DNA from: JABIBU01 sp964464685 | GTDB lineage: Bacteria; Patescibacteriota; Patescibacteriia; Magasanikbacterales; UBA922 | Reading direction: 5' to 3' | Length of the DNA stretch: 16,097 nt | Assembly: GCA_964464685.1 (NCBI GenBank) | Contig: CAYXGV010000025.1 | Coordinates: 1 to 16,097 of the forward strand | In this document: piece after piece, positions 12,865 to 16,097 of the stretch | How the letters are laid out: each line of letters begins with the position of its first letter | Numbering within the stretch: position 1 is the first letter of the stretch | Notes under the pieces: generated by a model | What the model was told of the DNA's origin: nothing | Databases searched by the model: none | What the model saw: the letters and a program-made list of their open reading frames with translations, nothing else | Translations under genes and position numbers: made by a program

Positions 12865-13295
12865 AATATTTTAGAAACTATTTTTTCCTGAACAAGAAAC
12901 ATCTTTTGCTCAGCCTTTTTTTCAACATGATCAAAACCCAAAAGATGTAGTACACCATGAACCAAAATTCTGGTAAATTCTTCTTTGAAACTAATTTTTA
13001 ATTCTTGTGCCTGTTTTTTAATCTGCGGTAAACAAATAAAAACATCACCTAAATCTTGCGCATAATCACCTTGGGTTTTTATATCGTTCAAAGAAAAAGC
13101 CAAAACATCTGTCACTTTATTTTTATGACGATACAAATTATTCAAAGTTTTTATTTTTGTTTCTCCAACCAAATTAACACTCAAACCACAACCCTTATAT
13201 TTAGGAAAACCACCTAAAACTTCAGTGACAACCGACTTAACAAATTTTTCGCTAATATTAGAATTTTTAATAGAATAATTTACTAAACATTCCAT
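12861..13295 (-). CDS. ybeY: Endoribonuclease YbeY (rRNA maturation factor)
   Basis: A zinc-dependent single-strand endoribonuclease needed for 16S rRNA 3' processing and ribosome quality control. From the ATG at 13295 it has 144 residues. The conserved LNNLYRHKNKVTDVLAFS (51-68) and DLGDVFIC (81-88) precede the metal-binding HGVLHLLGFDH (113-123) with H113, H117 and H123. A longer frame opens only with TTG inside the preceding gene, so I prefer the ATG, which lies four bases after that gene's stop. It overlaps dgkA by an ATGA. ybeY next to dgkA and upstream of ftsA/ftsZ is, as I recall, a recurring order in Patescibacteria. Confidence 0.95.
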   Translation of the reverse strand: MECLVNYSIKNSNISEKFVKSVVTEVLGGFPKYKGCGLSVNLVGETKIKTLNNLYRHKNKVTDVLAFSLNDIKTQGDYAQDLGDVFICLPQIKKQAQELKISFKEEFTRILVHGVLHLLGFDHVEKKAEQKMFLVQEKIVSKIL

Positions 13296-13299
13296 AAAA

Positions 13300-14505
13300 T
13301 TATAAAATTTCTTCAGTATCTTCAAACTCTCCTGGAACTAATAAATCTTCAATCGGGATTTCGGCAGTTTGATTGGTAAAATCAGGAAAAGCGGGCAGGG
13401 CAACTTGATCAGGAATTGTCACCAGTGTTTTGTTGGGGCGAAAACTCTGCATCATCATTTGTATCACATGACGATAAAGCACCGGCCCACCAGAAGCAGA
13501 ATTATAAACTAATACATACACTTTGTTATTATTAACAAAATAAGCAACTAGATTATCTTTTCTCTTCCAACCTTCCTCTTGAAATCTATTAGTAAATTTT
13601 TGTAAATCAGAAAAATTTTGACCTTTGGCATTGGCACCAAACCAAGTTGCAAAAGTCACAGCTGAATCTTTTTCAAGAACAGCTATTTCCACAAAATCAC
13701 CAGGGGCAGAGCTAAACAAAACCTGATTAGACAAGCTATCCACCTCCCCCATCAGCCACTGTAGTGGGTAATAAACTCGATATTGCCAAGTCGGATTGAC
13801 ATACTCTTGAATTAAACCCGCATCAATTAATTTTACTGGTGCTAGACCAGTTGGATTATATAGATTAGATACTTCCTGACCATCATAATAACCGTCAGTA
13901 TCGGTGTCCCAAGTTCCACTATCAGTATTAAACACCTCTTCCTCAGCATCGGTCAAATCATCATTATCAACATCTGAACTATCAACCAAAAAGATAGACG
14001 GAAATTCCCAATAAATTTGTTTTGGTTGCTCTTCAACAACTGGTAAATCTTCCTCAACAATATTTTCCACAGTTAAAATGTCTGTTTCAACTGGCTCATT
14101 TTCTTCAGGTATATTTTCAACCACTTCTTCTGTAGGATTTGTAATTATATTTGTCTCTTCTGCTGGCACATTCAAATTATTTTCAACTGGCACATTATCC
14201 ACTTGAGGTGCTAATTGTTTATTAGCTTGATTAATATAATACCACGATATTACTACTACAATACCAATAAAAATCACCACAACCAACGTATAAAGTATTT
14301 TTTTATTTTTTATTATTCGTGACCAAAAACCACCACCATCAAAATCACTAGCCGACGCTGATTGTTTTCTTTGTTCAAACTTATTTTTATTTGTTCCATA
14401 ATTTATTACCGGATCTTTTGCACCATAAAACTCATCTGGAATAACTTTAATTTCCGATGTAAACTTTTCTGGTTTTTGAATTTTCTTTTTTCCAAATCCG
14501 AACAT
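13300..14505 (-). CDS. Membrane-anchored protein with TSP3-type calcium-binding repeats and a C-terminal domain
   Basis: The 401-residue protein has a basic cytoplasmic N-terminus and one transmembrane helix (about 69-90). A long Glu/Pro/Val-rich acidic spacer (100-165) leads to two TSP3-like repeats at about 178-212 (DVDNDDLTDAEE and DTDTDGYYDGQEV, with Asp spacing of calcium loops). A folded-looking C-terminal domain (about 232-380) begins YVNPTWQYRVYYPLQW and may resemble small PsbP/DUF1795-type domains; that comparison is tentative. Ending with an acidic tail (DTEEIL), it would expose the repeats and domain outside the membrane. It belongs to a run of three TSP3 proteins and lies directly before ybeY. 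Its role is unknown; cell-surface attachment or envelope assembly are guesses. Confidence 0.85.
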   Translation of the reverse strand: MFGFGKKKIQKPEKFTSEIKVIPDEFYGAKDPVINYGTNKNKFEQRKQSASASDFDGGGFWSRIIKNKKILYTLVVVIFIGIVVVISWYYINQANKQLAPQVDNVPVENNLNVPAEETNIITNPTEEVVENIPEENEPVETDILTVENIVEEDLPVVEEQPKQIYWEFPSIFLVDSSDVDNDDLTDAEEEVFNTDSGTWDTDTDGYYDGQEVSNLYNPTGLAPVKLIDAGLIQEYVNPTWQYRVYYPLQWLMGEVDSLSNQVLFSSAPGDFVEIAVLEKDSAVTFATWFGANAKGQNFSDLQKFTNRFQEEGWKRKDNLVAYFVNNNKVYVLVYNSASGGPVLYRHVIQMMMQSFRPNKTLVTIPDQVALPAFPDFTNQTAEIPIEDLLVPGEFEDTEEIL

Positions 14506-14981
14506 AGAAATTTTAAAAATAAATTGAGATAAATAGATATAAATAGAGATATCTATTTGTAAAATATAATAACGTTATTTATAGTTTGTAAATATATTAT
14601 TAAAAACTATTTATCATTTCGCTGTACCCGCTTTTAAGGGAAGTCTTAATTAGCATCAAGGTGTGGTAGTGTGTCATTGCGAGAAGCCTAATGAAATATA
14701 GGCGACGTGGCAATCCCCTTGTAATTGCACTAAAGTATGGGATTGCTTCGTCGTACCTCCTCGCAATGACACGTTGCTTCTGTTTATCTCTACACTATCT
14801 CTATTTTATCTCTATTTTTATATCAATCACTCACTCTCCNNNNNNNNNNNNNNNNNNNNNNNNNNNNNNNNNNNNNNNNNNNNNNNNNNNNNNNNNNNNN
14901 NNNNNNNNNNNNNNNNNNNNNNNNNNNNNNNNNNNNNNNTATCTCTACACTATCTCTATTTTATCTCTATTTTTATATCAA
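14506..14981. other. Gene-free spacer with repeats and an assembly gap
   Basis: No gene is supported in these 476 positions. They contain AT-rich DNA with AAATAGAGATA (14541-14551), which is repeated in inverse as TATCTCTATTT (14796-14806). Between them lies a foldback element (14671-14772). A 100-N gap with duplicated flanks follows. Two plus-strand frames that cross the N run are artefacts. Confidence 0.75.
14671..14772. mobile_element. Foldback element with GTCATTGCGAG inverted ends
   Basis: GTGTCATTGCGAG (14671-14683) is matched in perfect inverse by CTCGCAATGACAC (14760-14772). Inside it a second pair, CGACG-TG-GCAATCCC and GGGATTGC-TT-CGTCG, extends the stem, leaving a loop of about 20 nt and an unpaired insert on one arm. 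The words GTCATTGCGAG and GGGATTGCTTCGTCG are, from memory, those of a palindromic repeat found in many unrelated bacterial genomes. No ORF is present, so any movement would depend on an enzyme encoded elsewhere. Confidence 0.75.
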
Positions 14982-14994
14982 TCACTCACTCTCC
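14785..14994. other. Scaffold gap: 100 N between identical 55-bp flanks
   Basis: The run of N covers 14840-14939, exactly 100 positions. The 55 bp before it (14785-14839) are identical to the 55 bp after it (14940-14994), which include the last 13 bp of the TSP3 gene. Such a pattern arises when two contigs that overlap by one k-mer are scaffolded without merging. Confidence 0.9.
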
Positions 14995-15812
14995 TCCGGT
15001 ATTTCAAATAATTTTCCTGGACCAGCTGGATTATAACCACTTTTTATTTCCGCGCCATCTAAAAAGGAATCACCATCAGTGTCGGGATTTAATGGATCTG
15101 TTTTCCAGATAATAACTTCATCGCCGTCGCTAAGCTCGTCGCCGTCAGTATCCCAATTATTTGGATCAGTTCCAATTTCAATTTCTCTTTGATCGTCCAA
15201 ACCGTCGCCATCTTTATCAATCGGTTCACCAAAAAGAATTTGTTCGTCAATAATATCTTGTCCCAAATCACTTTGGACTTCTTCATCTAAAATTTCAGGC
15301 ACAACCGTATTGGTGTTATCAACTATTTCTTCTTCTGGAAACAATTCTTCTTCATCAAGTAGTTGTTCTTCTATTGGTGGCACAACAAACAAATCATCAG
15401 TTGAATTTGTTTTGATAAATGAACTATAAATCCACCAACCACCGGAACCAAGAATGGCCACTGCTACCAATATAATAATCACTGTCACCAAACCACGTGT
15501 CAAAGATGGTTCTTTTATTGTATAAATATCAGTTGAATGAGCCGAGGAGGGTGGTGGCACTGGTGTATTATTTTGTATACCCAAATTTTCTTCTACTTTA
15601 CTTACAGGTGGAATATTTTCTGTCACAGCTGGTTCAGAAATAGGTACTTCTTCTTCCTTTTCTACTGGACGCAAAATTCCTGCATCCAAAGCACTAGGAG
15701 GCGCAGATATATCTGGTGTTTTATCTACCCCAGAAAACATATCTTCTGGTTCACCAATTGGCAAGTTACCAGGAACTTGACCTTGAGTTTTGGGCAATTG
15801 ATCGTCAAACAT
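14982..15812 (-). CDS. Membrane-anchored TSP3 calcium-binding repeat protein
   Basis: The 276-residue protein has a Pro-rich, probably disordered N-terminus (1-105) and one transmembrane helix (about 107-131, VTVIIILVAVAILGSGGWWIY). A strongly acidic spacer (137-195) leads to three TSP3-type repeats at 199-262, with DKDGDGLDD, DTDGDELSDGDEV and DTDGDSFLDGAEI as the Asp-rich calcium loops. It ends SGYNPAGPGKLFEIPEESE. The proline-rich part before a single helix and lack of a signal peptide suggest N-in, C-out topology. The terminal GYNPxGxGKL pattern is shared with the gene cut by the window edge, which indicates duplication. Its last codons lie within the duplicated 55-bp flank of the assembly gap, but the stop itself is read from the right-hand contig. 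Confidence 0.88.
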   Translation of the reverse strand: MFDDQLPKTQGQVPGNLPIGEPEDMFSGVDKTPDISAPPSALDAGILRPVEKEEEVPISEPAVTENIPPVSKVEENLGIQNNTPVPPPSSAHSTDIYTIKEPSLTRGLVTVIIILVAVAILGSGGWWIYSSFIKTNSTDDLFVVPPIEEQLLDEEELFPEEEIVDNTNTVVPEILDEEVQSDLGQDIIDEQILFGEPIDKDGDGLDDQREIEIGTDPNNWDTDGDELSDGDEVIIWKTDPLNPDTDGDSFLDGAEIKSGYNPAGPGKLFEIPEESE

Positions 15813-15874
15813 AGCATTTTTTTAAGATTTAAAAAATTTAAAATAGAAAATATAATTTCCATGCTCTCCCCCTA

Positions 15875-16097
15875 TCATAATTTCCCTTCTCCCAAAGGCG
15901 AATAGCCATTGCTAATTTCAAAACCATCTGGATAACCATCACCGTCTGTGTCCCACTTGGTCGGATCAGTCCCCCATTTTTCAATCTCGTTTTTGTCACT
16001 CAAACCATCACCATCAGTATCGGTGCTCACGCTACTAGTACCATATTTTATCTCATCTTCATTTTTTATACCATCACCATCATCGTCATCAGTAATT
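15875..16097 (-). CDS. C-terminal part of another TSP3 repeat protein (cut by the window edge)
   Basis: The minus-strand frame is open from the window edge to a TGA at 15877-15875, giving 73 residues. They are entirely TSP3 repeats: DDDDGDGIKNEDEI, DTDGDGLSDKNEI and DTDGDGYPDGFEI, each with the calcium-loop Asp spacing, ending NGYSPLGEGKL and stop. The end matches the GYNPAGPGKL near the end of the 276-residue neighbour. Its N-terminus lies outside the window, so a membrane anchor cannot be checked. It is 62 bp upstream of that neighbour and on the same strand. Confidence 0.85.
   Translation of the reverse strand, partial: ITDDDDGDGIKNEDEIKYGTSSVSTDTDGDGLSDKNEIEKWGTDPTKWDTDGDGYPDGFEISNGYSPLGEGKL

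Noticed and set aside
12861..13325. The longer ybeY frame starting at 13325
   Set aside because: It begins with TTG inside the preceding gene; the ATG at 13295 follows that gene's stop by four bases and gives a normal YbeY length.
14691..15112. Plus-strand frames crossing the N run
   Set aside because: They depend on unknown bases and on the duplicated 55-bp flank, and they overlap the foldback element and the real TSP3 gene on the other strand.
15537..15905. A 122-codon plus-strand frame opposite the TSP3 genes
   Set aside because: It mirrors the clearly coding minus strand (helix and Pro-rich codons) and has no domain-like pattern.
713..16097. Recoding of TGA as glycine or tryptophan
   Set aside because: TGA ends the NMNAT gene and two TSP3 genes at sensible lengths, and tryptophan is encoded by TGG, so the standard bacterial code fits.

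Overview
The window is AT-rich (by eye about one third G+C) and reads like a metagenome-assembled bacterium of the Patescibacteria / Candidate Phyla Radiation (Parcubacteria-like). The evidence is indirect: small compact genes, few Shine-Dalgarno sequences, salvage-type rather than de novo metabolism, an archaeal-type nucleotidyltransferase in the NAD pathway, and tandem single-pass membrane proteins with thrombospondin type 3 (TSP3) calcium-binding repeats. TGA is used as a stop, so recoded lineages such as Gracilibacteria are unlikely. The lineage is an inference; no 16S gene is present.

Layout. (1) 1-636, minus strand: a tRNA cluster behind a very good sigma-70-type promoter. It holds one intact tRNA-Glu(TTC) and, around it, the 5' and 3' halves of a second tRNA-Glu split in the anticodon loop. 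Each half carries a copy of the same hairpin repeat, and a small GIY-YIG nuclease gene lies between them. (2) 713-6714, plus strand: a nucleotide-cofactor block, nadE, an archaeal-type NMN adenylyltransferase, nadC, mtnP, apt, tsaD, prs and a small conserved protein. Prs makes PRPP; NadC and Apt consume it; NadC, the adenylyltransferase and NadE together run quinolinate to NAD+; MtnP and Apt recycle methylthioadenosine to AMP. (3) 6715-7056: a convergent, gene-free junction with hairpins, including the pyk terminator. (4) 7057-16097, minus strand, read right to left: three TSP3-repeat proteins (the first cut by the window edge), ybeY, dgkA, ftsA, ftsZ, nrdR, a small membrane protein and pyruvate kinase. 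This joins envelope, cell division, deoxynucleotide control and glycolysis.

The most unusual layer is repetitive DNA. Five arrays of four or five heptanucleotides lie inside coding sequence of nadE, nadC and tsaD. Several unrelated palindromic elements sit in intergenic regions, and others invade genes: a hairpin inside the tsaD coding region, a terminal-inverted-repeat element that supplies the end of dgkA, and the hairpin in the split tRNA. One scaffold gap of 100 N is bounded by identical 55-bp flanks and is probably an unmerged contig overlap rather than missing sequence.

Limits: identifications rest on motifs read by eye; no database search was possible.
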